The notes: generated by a model not told the origin, from the sequence alone. 64,000 bases of DNA from Rhodobacter sp. (GCA_016704435.1 JADJAB010000008.1:1-64000); one strand, 5' to 3'; positions 53,272 through 62,510 are shown, numbered from the stretch's first letter. Made by a program: numbers and translations.

Positions 53272-53584
53272 TCACGCCCCCGCAGGCCAATGAAACTCCG
53301 GCCGCAGGCCTTCATAGACCGGGCGGCCGTCAGAGGGTTTGGGATAGCCCTTCGACGCGTCCCAGAAGGCGTGATAGGTCGCCTTGGGGAAGGCGGCATC
53401 GTCATAGCCCATGACGTTCGGCACCGCGACGCGGATGCGTTTCTGCTTGTCATCCAGCATCAGAACCGCCCCGCAATCACTGCACAGACAGATCTCCAGC
53501 GGACCATCGGGATTGTCCTTGTTGAACGGCACCCGCTTGATCTTGTCGGGGTGGTCCACCTTCACGTCGCCATGATTGAAGAAC
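53272..53584 (-). pseudogene. GFA/CENP-V-like protein fragment cut by an IS element
   Basis: Only the C-terminal 100 or so residues remain: FFNHGDVKVDHPDKIKRVPF, then GPLEICLCSDCGAVLMLDDK and YDDAAFPKATYHAFWDASKG. The CxxC pair and the fold pattern suggest a GFA-type zinc-binding protein, but this is a tentative call. The N-terminal part is separated by the IS element beginning at 53585; possible upstream sequence is visible beyond its other end. The gene is probably not expressed as a whole protein. Confidence 0.45.
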
Positions 53585-54639
53585 GGCGTTGTTGCGCAAC
53601 TCACGCTTGAGGCGTGACGCCCCCTTGCCCCATTGAGTTCATGCCACGCGGACGATCTCGGCGGTGCCGAGTGCATTGAAGCGGTTGATGAGGGCGACGC
53701 GTATCTGGATTTCAGCGGTTTGGCTGTCGGGGTGTCGAGCGGCGATGCGTTCACCGAAGGCTTTCAGGCACCGCATCTTGGCCTCGATCCGGCTTCGGAC
53801 ATGGTATCCCGTCCATCGCTTCCAGAACGCCCTGCCATAGTGCCGGGTGGCACGCAGGGGTTTCGTTGCGGGCGATCGCGGCCGGGCAGTCTTCTTTCCA
53901 CGGCCGGCCGTTCTTGCGGATCGGGATGATTGGAATGGCCTGGCGGTCGATGATGGCAGTGTGGCAGCGTCGAGTATCATAGGCCCCGTCAGCGGTGACG
54001 GTGCCTATGTCTTCGCCCTCAGCGATCTGACTGGAGCAACTCCGGCAGAACCGGGCTGTCGCCATCGCTACTGGAGGTGAATTCCACGGCGCGGATGTCC
54101 GACGACCGTATCCATGGCCAGATGGACCTTGCGCCATTGGCGTCTTCCCTGAACACCATGCTTGCGGACCTGCCACTCGCCATCGCCGAGGAACTTGATG
54201 CCGGTGCTGTCCACGAGCAGGTTCAGCGACCCATCGGCACGCCTGTAAGGGATCTGAACGGCCAGTGTCTTCTGACGTCGGCACAGCGTCGTATAGTCCG
54301 GCACGGCCCAGTCCAGGTTCCGCCATCTTAAGCAGGCTGGCCACCATTCCGGTCGTTTGACGCAAGGGCAGATTGAATAGAACCTTGATGGTCAGACAGA
54401 ACTGGATCGCAGCATCCGAGAACAGCGCAGGCCGACCGGGGCTGCCGCCGGTGCGGCGCGAGCCACGTCATGTCCTTGTCCAGCCAAATCAGCAGAGAAC
54501 CGCGCTGGCGCAGCGCCGCAGTGTAGCTGGACCAGTTCGTGGTGCGGTAGCGGGCGGGTGATGGCTTGCTCATGCCGCCTGTCTAACTGCATGGATTCAC
54601 GATGTGAATCCTCCAACGTCAAAGTTTTGCAACAACGCC
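53585..54639 (-). mobile_element. IS5-family element A
   Basis: This insertion sequence of about 1055 bp has imperfect terminal inverted repeats: GGCGTTGTTGCGCAA at 53585-53599 and TTTTGCAACAACGCC ending at 54639. A subterminal palindrome GGATTCAC-GAT-GTGAATCC lies at 54593-54611. No target duplication was recognised. It interrupts the GFA-like gene. Confidence 0.8.
53639..54573 (-). pseudogene. IS5-family transposase, broken
   Basis: The transposase of element A is spread over several frames. From 54573, MSKPSPARYRTTNWSSYTAA, then MRQTTGMVASLLKMA; LVDSTGIKFLGDGEWQVRKH with the first catalytic Asp; TVTADGAYDTRRCHTAIIDR with the second; and GYHVRSRIEAKMRCLKAFGE with the Glu. The end is FNALGTAEIVRVA at 53639. 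Several frameshifts are needed to join these. It is probably inactive and related to the transposase of element B. Confidence 0.8.
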
Positions 54640-54883
54640 CTTCCACGGCAAAACTGTTGAATCCGGAAGCCACGAGCCATCCCTTTTCGATCCTGCATGA
54701 GCAACTTCCCGCCTACTATAGAGTGCGATTGCTTTGAAGGCTACTGCCAGATGTGGTTCGTCAACTCGTTCGTCGGGAAGTTGATGCAGGGTGGCAGGTC
54801 TGGCTTGCTCCCATCAGCGAAGCGGCGCGCGGCCTACTCTGGCTAGGTTAGCTTAAGGGACTAGCGAGGCGTGCCACCCGTCA
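54640..54883. other. Intergenic segment between IS A and unknown gene
   Basis: This stretch starts with sequence that may be the displaced 5' part of the GFA-like gene (VASGFNSFAVEG on the minus strand). The rest, including an AT-rich patch near 54700-54740, shows no gene or RNA that I can support. Confidence 0.4.
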
Positions 54884-55399
54884 TCACTCATCTGACAGCC
54901 AGAGGCGCTTACCTTCCTTGTAGAGGCGGATCAGGGTGGCGGGCAACGCATCACGGTCGCCTGCCATCCGCTCTTTGATGTATCGCGCAGCCGCAACCTT
55001 CGGCCCTGTCACGTCGGGCCATGCCTCGCCGTCAATCCACCCCTGCATCGCGAGATAGACCGCGATTGGCGAGTGTTCCGGCCATGCTTTTCCGTCAATG
55101 CCAAGCGCCGATGAAGCATCCTCGCGGCTCAGCGCGCCTTTGGGACTCAGATTTGATCCGATGTAACCGGCGACCGTCTTGAGGTATCTGACGACCCAGT
55201 CGGGCAACGGCTCCTTTGGTGACCCATAGTCTGCAATGTACTTCCATGCGGTCAAGGCAAGGTGCCGTCGGAAGCGTTCTGGTGGAACGCCGCCCGTCAT
55301 GTCGTGAGACGACAACGGCTTTTCTGCTGCGCCGTACTTGGCCAGTTCGTCCACCCAATCGGGCGGCAAGTTGGCAGGTTCGCGCCCCTCCCCTCCCAT
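54884..55399 (-). CDS. Hypothetical protein between two IS elements
   Basis: This protein of about 171 residues has no recognised family. The start MGGEGREPANLPPDWVDELA at 55399 follows GAGAGGA; a longer form starting upstream would add a hydrophobic segment (ILLLMAFLLFVCHLLATF). The body is rich in Trp and charged residues, with two similar-looking stretches (LPDWVVRYLKTVAGYI and LPPDWVDELAKYG), and ends TLIRLYKEGKRLWLSDE. Codon use is less GC-rich than in the core genes, which fits an acquired gene. No function is proposed. Confidence 0.6.
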   Translation of the reverse strand: MGGEGREPANLPPDWVDELAKYGAAEKPLSSHDMTGGVPPERFRRHLALTAWKYIADYGSPKEPLPDWVVRYLKTVAGYIGSNLSPKGALSREDASSALGIDGKAWPEHSPIAVYLAMQGWIDGEAWPDVTGPKVAAARYIKERMAGDRDALPATLIRLYKEGKRLWLSDE

Positions 55400-55591
55400 G
55401 TCCGGTGTCCTCTCGTTGTGACCATAGTTCGGCAAGCCACAGTTCATTCGGAAGGTGGCGAGTAGATGGCAAACAAAAAGGAGAAATGCCATGAGCAAGA
55501 GTATTCGCGAACGACTGAGCTTCTTAGCCGGGGCTTCACTACGGCCCGCCATGCGCCTGACGCACCGGGGCGGACCTACATCTTCATGGGG

Positions 55592-56640
55592 GGCTCTGTT
55601 GCACAAATCCCGTGAGGGATTCATCTTGTGAATCCAGCGTGGTAGCTGGACGGCATGAGCAGACCGACACCCCCCGCCTACAAGACCAGGAACTGGCCGG
55701 CCTATAACAGAGCGCTGAAGCGCCGTGGCTCGTTAACGATCTGGTTCGATCCCGCCATGACCTGGGAGGCGGAGCCCACCGGCAAACGCGGTCGACAGCC
55801 CGATTACAGTGACGCGGCCATCCAGACCTGCCTGACCATGAAGGTGATGTTCGGCATGGCGCTGCGGCAAACGACAGGGTTCGTGGAGAGCCTGCTGCAC
55901 CTCATCGGACTTGACTGGGCGGTTCCCGACTTCAGCACACTCAGCCGCCGCCAGAAGACCCTGAAGGTCAACATCCCCTTCCGCGGATCGCAGGCCCGCT
56001 GCACCTCTTGATCGACAGCACCGGGATCAAGGTCGAGGGCGAAGGGGAGTGGAATGCCCGCAAGCATGGCGGCACGAAACGGCGGGTCTGGCGCAAGATC
56101 CACATCGGGATTGACGAGCAAACGTTGGAAATCCGAGCCGCCGAGTTCACCACCAGCGACGTGGGCGACGCGCCCATGCTGCCCGAGCTTCTGGACCAGA
56201 TCCCGCCCCATCAGGAGATCGCCAGCGTCACCGCTGATGGCGCTTTCGACACCCGCAAATGCCATGACGCCATCGCTGCCCGCAGCGCTGCTGCGATCAT
56301 TCCGCCTCGGAGGAATGGCAAGCCCTGGAAGCCCGACACCCCCGGAGCGGTCGCCCGCAACGAAGCCCTCCGCGCGTCGAAACGCTTCGGCCGAACCATT
56401 TGGCGACGATGGAGCGGCTATCACCGCCGAAGCCGCGTCGAAACCAAGATGCACTGTGTCAAGCTGCTGGGCCAGCGCCTCATGTCGCGGGACTTCGACC
56501 GTCAGGTGGCCGAGTTCCAGGTCCGCGTGGCCGTCCTGAACGGGTTCACCGCGCTCGGCATACCCGTCACCGAAGCCGTGGGCTGAGTCTGTCCGGGGAA
56601 AGGGGAGGTCCGCCTGTCACCAGATTTGTGCAACAGAGCC
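55592..56640 (+). mobile_element. IS5-family element B
   Basis: This insertion sequence of 1049 bp has perfect 16-bp terminal inverted repeats: GGCTCTGTTGCACAAA (55592-55607) and TTTGTGCAACAGAGCC (56625-56640). A subterminal palindrome (GGATTCAT-CTT-GTGAATCC, 55617-55635) resembles that of element A. No clear target duplication flanks it. Confidence 0.9.
55655..56586 (+). pseudogene. IS5-family transposase, one frameshift
   Basis: The DDE transposase of element B starts MSRPTPPAYKTRNWPAYNRA. The N-terminal part runs to PDFSTLSRRQKTLKVNIPFR. One base appears to be missing near 56000, after which LLIDSTGIKVEGEGEWNARK (first Asp), then VTADGAFDTRKCHDAIAARS (second Asp) and RSRVETKMHCVKLLGQRLMS (Glu) follow, ending at 56586. 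Apart from that shift all catalytic residues are present, so it may be active if the shift is a read error or is programmed. Confidence 0.85.
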
Positions 56641-57133
56641 GTGTTCCTGCCACTTCTTGCTCAGATCAGTTCGGCTCGACCATTTCAAACACGTGCTGGA
56701 TTCGACTCTCGTCGAGATTCGGCCGGACATCACCTGTCGCGTTGACGTTGCCTATTGCGGCCGGACCAGTTGTGACGAGGAAATCAACCCGTTCATCTCC
56801 GGCTACAGGCGCGGAATCGACACGATCCGTGTCATGGATCGAGGAACGCAAGGAACACCGCAGGTGTCCGAAGCGGTAGTGGACTTGCAATCCGCCCTCC
56901 ACGCCGATCTGAGGGTCGCCTTCCGGGCGGCCTCTCTCGTTGCGCTCCTCGGCCATAGTCAGCGGCAGCCTGGCAAAGGGGTGTCAGAAGTTGGTTCCGG
57001 GATGTCGGCCAGTCTGTTTTCAGGATGATCGTTGAAATCTCAGGCCATTGATTCAGAAGTAATAATACCCTGGCGCACCGGTCCTTGGACATCGAACGAC
57101 AGTGAGACCAGGAATTTCATGCAAGATTCTTGC
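56641..57133. other. Region without a recognised gene
   Basis: A reading frame from 56657 (DHFKHVLDSTLVEI and onward, 123 codons) has no family resemblance, and neither do the frames on the other strand. The base composition is lower in GC than in the flanks. The stretch just before 57134 contains GCAAGATTCTTGC, a small inverted repeat. Nothing else can be supported. Confidence 0.4.
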
Positions 57134-57156
57134 AAAATCCTTGCTTCAAGGATTTT
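57134..57156. terminator. Palindromic terminator, second copy
   Basis: AAAATCCTTG (57134-57143) and CAAGGATTTT (57147-57156) form a perfect stem with a CTT loop, eight bases after the stop of the dehydratase gene on the minus strand. The run of Ts at the end of the stem fits a Rho-independent terminator. It resembles the palindrome at 37937-37960. Confidence 0.75.
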
Positions 57157-57163
57157 CGCCCGC

Positions 57164-58399
57164 TCAGGCCTTCGACGGAGCGCCCCCCTGGAACCGGTTG
57201 CCATGGGTGTAGTCGCAAGGCGCCTCTTGCATCTGCAGGTGCAGGCCGGTGCCGGTATAGGGATGCGCGCGGGCCAGGTCTTCGTCGAAATCGATGCCAA
57301 GGCCGGGGGTTTCTGGCGGCAGGACGTAGCCGTCTTCCCATTTCAGCGTATTGCGGATGAGTGCCAGATGGAACGCGCCGCCGGTCTGGATCGTCTCAAG
57401 GATCAGCAGGTTCGGGATCGACACCGAAAGATGAAGGTTCGCGGCCCATTCGACCGGGCCGGCGTAGAGGTGCGGGGCCATTTCGGCGTTGAAGATCTCG
57501 GCAATGGCGGCCAGTTTCCGTGCCTCGAGGATGCCGCCCAGGCGACCCAGGGCGGGTTGCAGGATCTTCACGCCGCCGGCGCGCAGGAGCATGCCGAATT
57601 CGGTCTTGGTGGTCAGCCGCTCGCCGGTGGCCAGCGGAATCCGGACGTGGCGGGCGACTTCGGCGAATTCCAGCAGGTTGTCGGGCGGGATCGGTTCTTC
57701 GTACCACAGGGGGTTATAGGGCTCCAACTCCCGGCCCAGCCGAATTGCGCCGGGGGTGGAGAACTGGCCGTGGGTGCCGAACAAGAGGTCGGCGCGGTCG
57801 CCGACCGCTTCGCGGATCGCCTTGCAGAAGGCCACGCTGCGCGAGATGTCGGACATCGCGGGCTGGTGTCCGCCGCGGATGGTGTAAGGGCCGGCAGGGT
57901 CGAATTTTACCGCCGTGAAACCCTGCGCCACCGCCTTGGCCCCCGCCTCGGCCTGCCAGTCGGGGTTGACCCAGAATTCGGCCGCGTCCTGGCCCGGATC
58001 GGGGTAGAGATAGGTATAGCTGCGCACGCGGTCGTTCATCCGCCCGCCGAGCAGCGCCCAGACCGGACGATTGCGGGCTTTTCCCAGGATGTCCCAGCAG
58101 GCGATTTCAAGGCCGGAAAAGGCGCCCATCACGGTGGGGTCGGGGCGCTGGGTGAAACCGCTGGAGTAGACCCGTCGGTACATCAACTCGATATTCTCGG
58201 GGTTCTCGCCCTGCATGTGGCGTTCGAACACGTCCTCGATGACGGCTTTCATCGCCTTCGGCCCGACGGTCGAGGCGTAGCATTCGCCATAACCGACGAT
58301 CCCGGTATCGGTGGTGATCTTCGGGAAGATCCAGTAGCGACCGCCCCAGCCGGGGGCGGGGGGGGCGACGACGAAGATCTCGAGGTCCTTTAGCTTCAT
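57164..58399 (-). CDS. Mandelate racemase/muconate lactonizing enzyme family dehydratase, paralogue
   Basis: This enolase-superfamily enzyme has 411 residues and is clearly related to the protein at 14811-16019 over its full length (shared ALEIACWDI-like core, RSYTYLYP, KFDPAGPYTI, LFGTHGQF, WYEEPIPPDN, LATGERL, PGLGIDF). The later metal-binding Glu residues are in WYEEP and TGERL. As in its paralogue, the strand that normally carries the first Asp reads LFGTHGQF. It is the last gene of a catabolic-looking cluster of hydrolases and a PLP dehydratase. Substrate: probably an acidic sugar or hydroxy-acid, not identified. Confidence 0.82.
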   Translation of the reverse strand: MKLKDLEIFVVAPPAPGWGGRYWIFPKITTDTGIVGYGECYASTVGPKAMKAVIEDVFERHMQGENPENIELMYRRVYSSGFTQRPDPTVMGAFSGLEIACWDILGKARNRPVWALLGGRMNDRVRSYTYLYPDPGQDAAEFWVNPDWQAEAGAKAVAQGFTAVKFDPAGPYTIRGGHQPAMSDISRSVAFCKAIREAVGDRADLLFGTHGQFSTPGAIRLGRELEPYNPLWYEEPIPPDNLLEFAEVARHVRIPLATGERLTTKTEFGMLLRAGGVKILQPALGRLGGILEARKLAAIAEIFNAEMAPHLYAGPVEWAANLHLSVSIPNLLILETIQTGGAFHLALIRNTLKWEDGYVLPPETPGLGIDFDEDLARAHPYTGTGLHLQMQEAPCDYTHGNRFQGGAPSKA

Positions 58400-58432
58400 G
58401 CGGTTCTCCCGGTTCGGGCGGCGGGACCGGGG

Positions 58433-58475
58433 GTTTCACACCCCCGGGACCCCCGTGGAGTACTTGGGCCAAGAT
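58433..58475. repeat. Rhodobacterales-type intergenic GC element, copy 2
   Basis: A block of C and G (CACACCCCCGGGACCCCCGT), then GGAGTACTTGGGCC, lies between the dehydratase and the truncated hydrolase. It resembles the reverse complement of the element at 23721-23750. The hairpin-forming block could end transcription. Confidence 0.5.
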
Positions 58476-58543
58476 GAAGGTAGGGCGGAATGGTGGGGCG
58501 GGGCAGGGCGGTTTGCGACTGGGAATGCCGCAAACGAGCGATG

Positions 58544-58912
58544 TCAGGCCAGGCGGGCGGTGATTTCGACGATCAGGCGGCCAGCGCCGTTGGCGCGGCG
58601 AAGAACGGGGAGTGAGAAGTGGCAAGGGTGAGGCGGTTCGCTGCGGGGAAAGGTAGGGTCCATCTCGGCGGCGGCGGTGATCGCGTATCCGGCGGCGGAA
58701 TGGCCGACCAGCAGCGTGGGGCCGGTGAGGGCGGAGAGGATCGCTTCGGCATAGGCGCGCAAGCTGGCGTCGGCAGCGGGCGTGCGGTCCTGTCCGTGGG
58801 CGGGCAGGTCGATGGCGCGGGCCGGGATGCCAAGTGCGGCCAGCGCCGGGATCACCCGGTGCCAGCACCAGGCGCCGTGGCAGGAGCCGTGGATCAAGAG
58901 CACCTCAGCCAT
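58544..58912 (-). pseudogene. Alpha/beta hydrolase, C-terminally truncated
   Basis: The first half of an esterase-type hydrolase is intact: VLLIHGSCHGAWCWHRVIPA, then PARAIDLPAHGQD and the nucleophile elbow LLVGHSAAGYAITAAAEMDP. The family continues for another 120 residues with the acid and His, but here the sequence changes after about residue 86 to an unrelated tail and stops at 58544. A deletion between this gene and its neighbour is the simplest reading. The start overlaps the end of the upstream hydrolase by eight bases. Confidence 0.65.
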
Positions 58913-59694
58913 GGCCGATGCCCACCAGGAAAGCCGCCAGTGTCGCGGCGTAGGCCTGCGGCTTTTCCGCCATCGGCAGGTGGCCGGCGCCGCGGATCAG
59001 CCGGAACTGGGCGCCGGGGATCAGATCGGCGGTTTCGCGCACGAGGTCGGGCGGGGTCGATCCGTCATTGGCGCCGGCGATAGCCAGAGTGGGCAGGCGC
59101 AGCGTGGCGGCGACCTCGTAGAAATCGGTGCCGGCGATGGCAGCGGCGCAGCCCATCCAGCCCTGCGGGTCGGTCTTCAGGAAGCCGTCGCGCAAGGCGG
59201 GCAGGGCCGGGTTGGCGGCCCAGTCCCGGCCCATCCAGCGTTCCATCGTGGCGTCGGCGATAGCGCCGAGCCCGTGGTCGCGCACGGTCGCGATGCGGTC
59301 CTGCCATTGTGCGGCGGTGCCGATGCGGACAGCGGTGTTCGACAGGACGAGACCGCGCACAAGGTTCAGCCGTTTCACGGCAAGGCCCTGCGCGATCATG
59401 CCGCCCAGCGACACGCCGATCAGGACGGTGTCCTTCAGGTCGAAGTGGTCGATGACCCGTTCCACATCGCGGATCAGCATCCCCATCGCATAGGGGGCAG
59501 GCGGCACGTCGCTTTCCCCCCCCATGGCCGCGCAGGTCGAGGGCAAGCAGGCGGTGGAGGGGCAGATGGGTGGCGACACCTGCCCAGAGCCCGGAGGAGG
59601 TGCCAAGCGAATGCAGAAAGACCAGCGCCGGAGCGTCCCTTGGCCCGGACAGCGTGGCGTTCAGGCGCAGGTCGGGCAGGAAGACGGGGGGCAT
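58905..59694 (-). CDS. Alpha/beta hydrolase, enol-lactonase-like (one frameshift)
   Basis: This protein resembles 3-oxoadipate enol-lactonase (PcaD), about 262 residues. ALVFLHSLGTSSGLWAGVAT and LLALDLRGHG are followed, in another frame, by DVPPAPYAMGMLIRDVERVI. The nucleophile elbow is VLIGVSLGGMIAQGLA, the Asp is in IAGANDGSTPPD and the His in RLIRGAGHLPMAEKP. The shift lies in a run of eight Cs at 59516-59523, a typical read-error site. In its cluster it could open a lactone formed by the dehydratase, which is inference. Confidence 0.8.
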
Positions 59695-59753
59695 GTGTGA
59701 AACCTTCAAATGCCTTTGAGTGACAGGCCGGAATCCGTGGGCAGGATGTTCGA

Positions 59754-60715
59754 TCAGGTAAAGCGCGCCAATGTGTCGGCGAACATTGCCGCGTCGACGT
59801 TGCCGCCGGAAACCGTGCAGATCACTGTATCGGGCAAGTCCTTGTGAAGAGCGCCGCGGCCAGCGCCACAGCGCCGCCGGGTTCTGCCACGATCCTCAGG
59901 TGGGTGAAGGCCAGCGCCATCGCCTGCCGGGCCTGGTCGTCGGTTACGCTCAGGCCCGGCCCGGCAAGGCGTTGCAGGATCGGCAGGGTCAGCCTGCCGG
60001 GGCCGGGCGTCAGGATCGCATCGCAGATCGACCCCGTCGTGGCGGGATTCGACTGTGCCACACCGCTTGCCAGTGAGCGCGCCATGTCGTCGAAGCCAAC
60101 CGGTTCCACCGTGCGGACGCGCAGGTCGGTGGCCTTGGCGGCCAGCGCCGTTGCCACCCCGGCCGAAAGCCCGCCGCCACCGCAGCAGACCAGCACTTCG
60201 GCGGCGTCGATGCCCATCGCGGCGGCCTGGCTGGCGATCTCCAGCCCGACTGTGCCCTGCCCGGCAATCACCTCCGCGTGGTCGAAGGGCGGGATCAGCG
60301 CCAGCCCCCGGTCGGCCGACAGCCGGGCGGCCAAGGCGTCCCGGTCCTCGGTCGCGCGGTCATAGAGCACCACTTCGGCGCCATAAGCCCTTGTATTGGC
60401 GATCTTCACGCCCGGCGCATCCGAGGGCATCAGGATCACCGCCACTATGCCGTGTGCCGCCGCCGCCCAGGCCACGCCCTGCGCATGGTTGCCCGATGAC
60501 ATCGCCAGGACACCGCCTGTGCCCGTGGGCAGGGACGATACCGCCGCCCAGCCGCCGCGCGCCTTGAACGAACCCGTCACCTGCAGGCATTCGGCCTTTA
60601 CCAGCACGCGCCGCCCGGCCAGACGGTCCAGCAGCGGGGCGCCCAGCAGCGGCGTTTCGCGGACATGGCCGCGCATCCGCGCTGCCGCTGCCTCGATCGC
60701 GGCAAGGGTCGTCAT
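59754..60715 (-). CDS. Threonine-dehydratase-like PLP enzyme (one frameshift)
   Basis: This fold-type II PLP enzyme is related to serine/threonine and hydroxyaspartate dehydratases and has about 320 residues. The PLP lysine is in VTGSFKARGGWAAV, the substrate Ser-rich loop is MSSGNHAQGVAWAAA and the phosphate loop is CCGGGGLSAGVA. As written it ends early at 59822. One base near 59851 restores HKDLPDTVICTVSGGNVDAA, then MFADTLARFT with a stop at 59754, the normal ending. It overlaps the next hydrolase gene by four bases. It may remove ammonia from a hydroxy-amino acid in this pathway. Confidence 0.85.
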
Positions 60716-61554
60716 TGCATCGCCTCCAGCCAGTCGCGCAGCACGGCGACCGCTGCAGGTTCATCGAGGAACGGCACATGGCCGCGGTCGGGGATGTCGG
60801 CAAGAACCATGTCGGGGCGCCGGGCGAGCATCTGGCCTGCGACCTCGGCCGACAACAGGTCGGAATTCGCGCCGCGGATCAGTGCCAGTGGCAGGTCGGC
60901 GCAGGCATCGAACAACGGCCAGAGGTCCGGCTCGGGGCCGGAAAAGGCTGCGTGGAAGGACTCGCGGAGGGTCGGATCGTAGTTGATCCGCAGCCCGTTC
61001 GGCGTTTCCACATAGAAATGCGCCGCCTCCTCGACCCAGCGGCTCTCGGGGACATTGGCGAAGCCCTGCATCGCCATCGGCATCTTCAAGACCATCTCGC
61101 GCAGGCTTCGCGCGGCGGGGTTGCGGCCGACATAGTGCTTGATCCGCTCCAGCCCCGGGCGATGGATCACCGGGCCGACGTCGTTCAGGCAAAGGCCCAG
61201 CAGACGACCCTTCGCCACCGCCGCCAGGAACATCCCGATCAGCCCCCCGCGCGAGGTGCCGAGGATCGCCGCCTTCGCGACCCCCAGATGGTCCAGCAGC
61301 GCCAGCGCGTCCTGCGCCTCCATCGGCACGGTGTAGGTGGCGGCACCGGTCCACTGGCTGCGCCCGCGGCCGCGGTAGTCCATCCGGATCACCCGGCAGC
61401 CGGTCAACGCGGGCAGGGCATAGTCGAAATCCGCCATGGTGCGGGTCAGGCCGCTCAGGCACAGCACCGGCGGACCGGCACCCTGGTCACGGTAGGCCAG
61501 CCGCGCGCCATCGCCCGCGGTGAAGAAGGCCAGGTCATGCTCTTGGATTGCCAT
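60712..61554 (-). CDS. Alpha/beta hydrolase
   Basis: This complete alpha/beta hydrolase has 280 residues. VLCLSGLTRTMADFDYALPA, then RVIRMDYRGRGRSQWTG, the nucleophile elbow AAILGTSRGGLIGMFLA, the acid in LALIRGANSDLLS and the His in DRGHVPFLDEPAAV are all present. Related proteins are esterases or C-C hydrolases. It is the first gene of this hydrolase-dehydratase operon unless the HAD gene 51 bp upstream is included. Substrate unknown. Confidence 0.85.
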   Translation of the reverse strand: MAIQEHDLAFFTAGDGARLAYRDQGAGPPVLCLSGLTRTMADFDYALPALTGCRVIRMDYRGRGRSQWTGAATYTVPMEAQDALALLDHLGVAKAAILGTSRGGLIGMFLAAVAKGRLLGLCLNDVGPVIHRPGLERIKHYVGRNPAARSLREMVLKMPMAMQGFANVPESRWVEEAAHFYVETPNGLRINYDPTLRESFHAAFSGPEPDLWPLFDACADLPLALIRGANSDLLSAEVAGQMLARRPDMVLADIPDRGHVPFLDEPAAVAVLRDWLEAMQ

Positions 61555-61605
61555 CAGAGCGCCCCCTCCGAGGAGAAGCCAGGAAGACGAGGAGGTTCGT
61601 CAGCC

Positions 61606-62277
61606 TCATGCCAGCGCCTCCAGCTGCGCCAGGTCAGAGATGATGCGCGCCGGGCCATGTGGCAGCCGGTCCAGGGGGGCCGCCCCCCGGTTCACCCAGG
61701 CCGTGGTAAAGCCGAACCGCGCCGCGCCGGCCACGTCCCAGCCGTTCGACGACACGAAGACCACGCGCTGCGGCGGCACGCCGGTTTCCGCCTCGACCAG
61801 CGCATAGACGGCGGGCGACGGCTTGTAGACCCCGGCCGCCTCGACCGAGATCACCGCCCGGAACCGCCCGGCAAGCCCCGCCTCCTCGACCGCTTCGGCC
61901 AGCATGTCGGGCGTGCCGTTCGACAGGATCGCCAGCTCCTTGCCGCGCGCCGCCAGCGCGTCCAGCGCGGCGGGCACTTCGGGAAAGCAGGGCAGGCGGC
62001 GAAAGGCCTCCAGCAAGGCCGCGCGCAAGGCGCTGTCGTGCAGGCCCCGCGCCTCCAGCGCCCAGTCCAGCGCATCGGCGGTCACTTCGGCGAAATCGGC
62101 ATGGGCGCCCATGATGGTGCGCAGCCAGCTGTATTCCAGCTGCTTGCGGCGCCAATCCTCGGCCAGGGCGGGCCACATAGGCGCCACCCGCGCGTCGCCC
62201 GTGGCCACGGCCCGCGCGGCGCCCGCCAGGTCGAACAGCGTGCCATAGGCATCGAAGACGAAGAGGTCCTTGGGCAT
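61606..62277 (-). CDS. Haloacid dehalogenase, type II
   Basis: This HAD-superfamily enzyme of the L-2-haloacid dehalogenase group has 223 residues. The nucleophile Asp is in FVFDAYGTLFDLAGAA, the second motif is LAILSNGTPDML, the Lys is in GVYKPSPAVYALV and the last Asp region is VFVSSNGWDVAGAARFGF. Active members hydrolyse 2-haloalkanoic acids or similar. The ATG at 62277 gives MPKDLFVFDAYG. It precedes the hydrolase gene in the same direction and may belong to the same operon. Confidence 0.88.
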   Translation of the reverse strand: MPKDLFVFDAYGTLFDLAGAARAVATGDARVAPMWPALAEDWRRKQLEYSWLRTIMGAHADFAEVTADALDWALEARGLHDSALRAALLEAFRRLPCFPEVPAALDALAARGKELAILSNGTPDMLAEAVEEAGLAGRFRAVISVEAAGVYKPSPAVYALVEAETGVPPQRVVFVSSNGWDVAGAARFGFTTAWVNRGAAPLDRLPHGPARIISDLAQLEALA

Positions 62278-62510
62278 CGGCAGGCTTCCCCGGTGGCGCT
62301 GGGCCCGAAACTGGCACGGCGCGCGCGGCAAAGGCAACGGCAGAAACGGGCGCAGGAGCGGGCGGCGGTCGAATGGCACCTCCCGGTCCTGCAGGCACGA
62401 CCGGATCGCCCAGAAGGAAGGCGTTCTCTGCCGATTTGATCCAGATCGCGGCAGGTGCGTGCCGATTGCCCCAGAAAGGGCAATCACCGGATCGCAACGA
62501 GGTGGTGAAG

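Noticed and set aside
55985..56015. Programmed frameshift in the transposase of IS element B
   Set aside because: Some IS5 groups use frameshifting, but here the shift point lacks a clear slippery heptamer, and one missing G explains it; many similar one-base losses occur in the window.
56657..57028. A 123-codon open frame as a real gene
   Set aside because: No recognised family, no clear ribosome-binding site, and it lies directly beside an IS end in probable decayed sequence.
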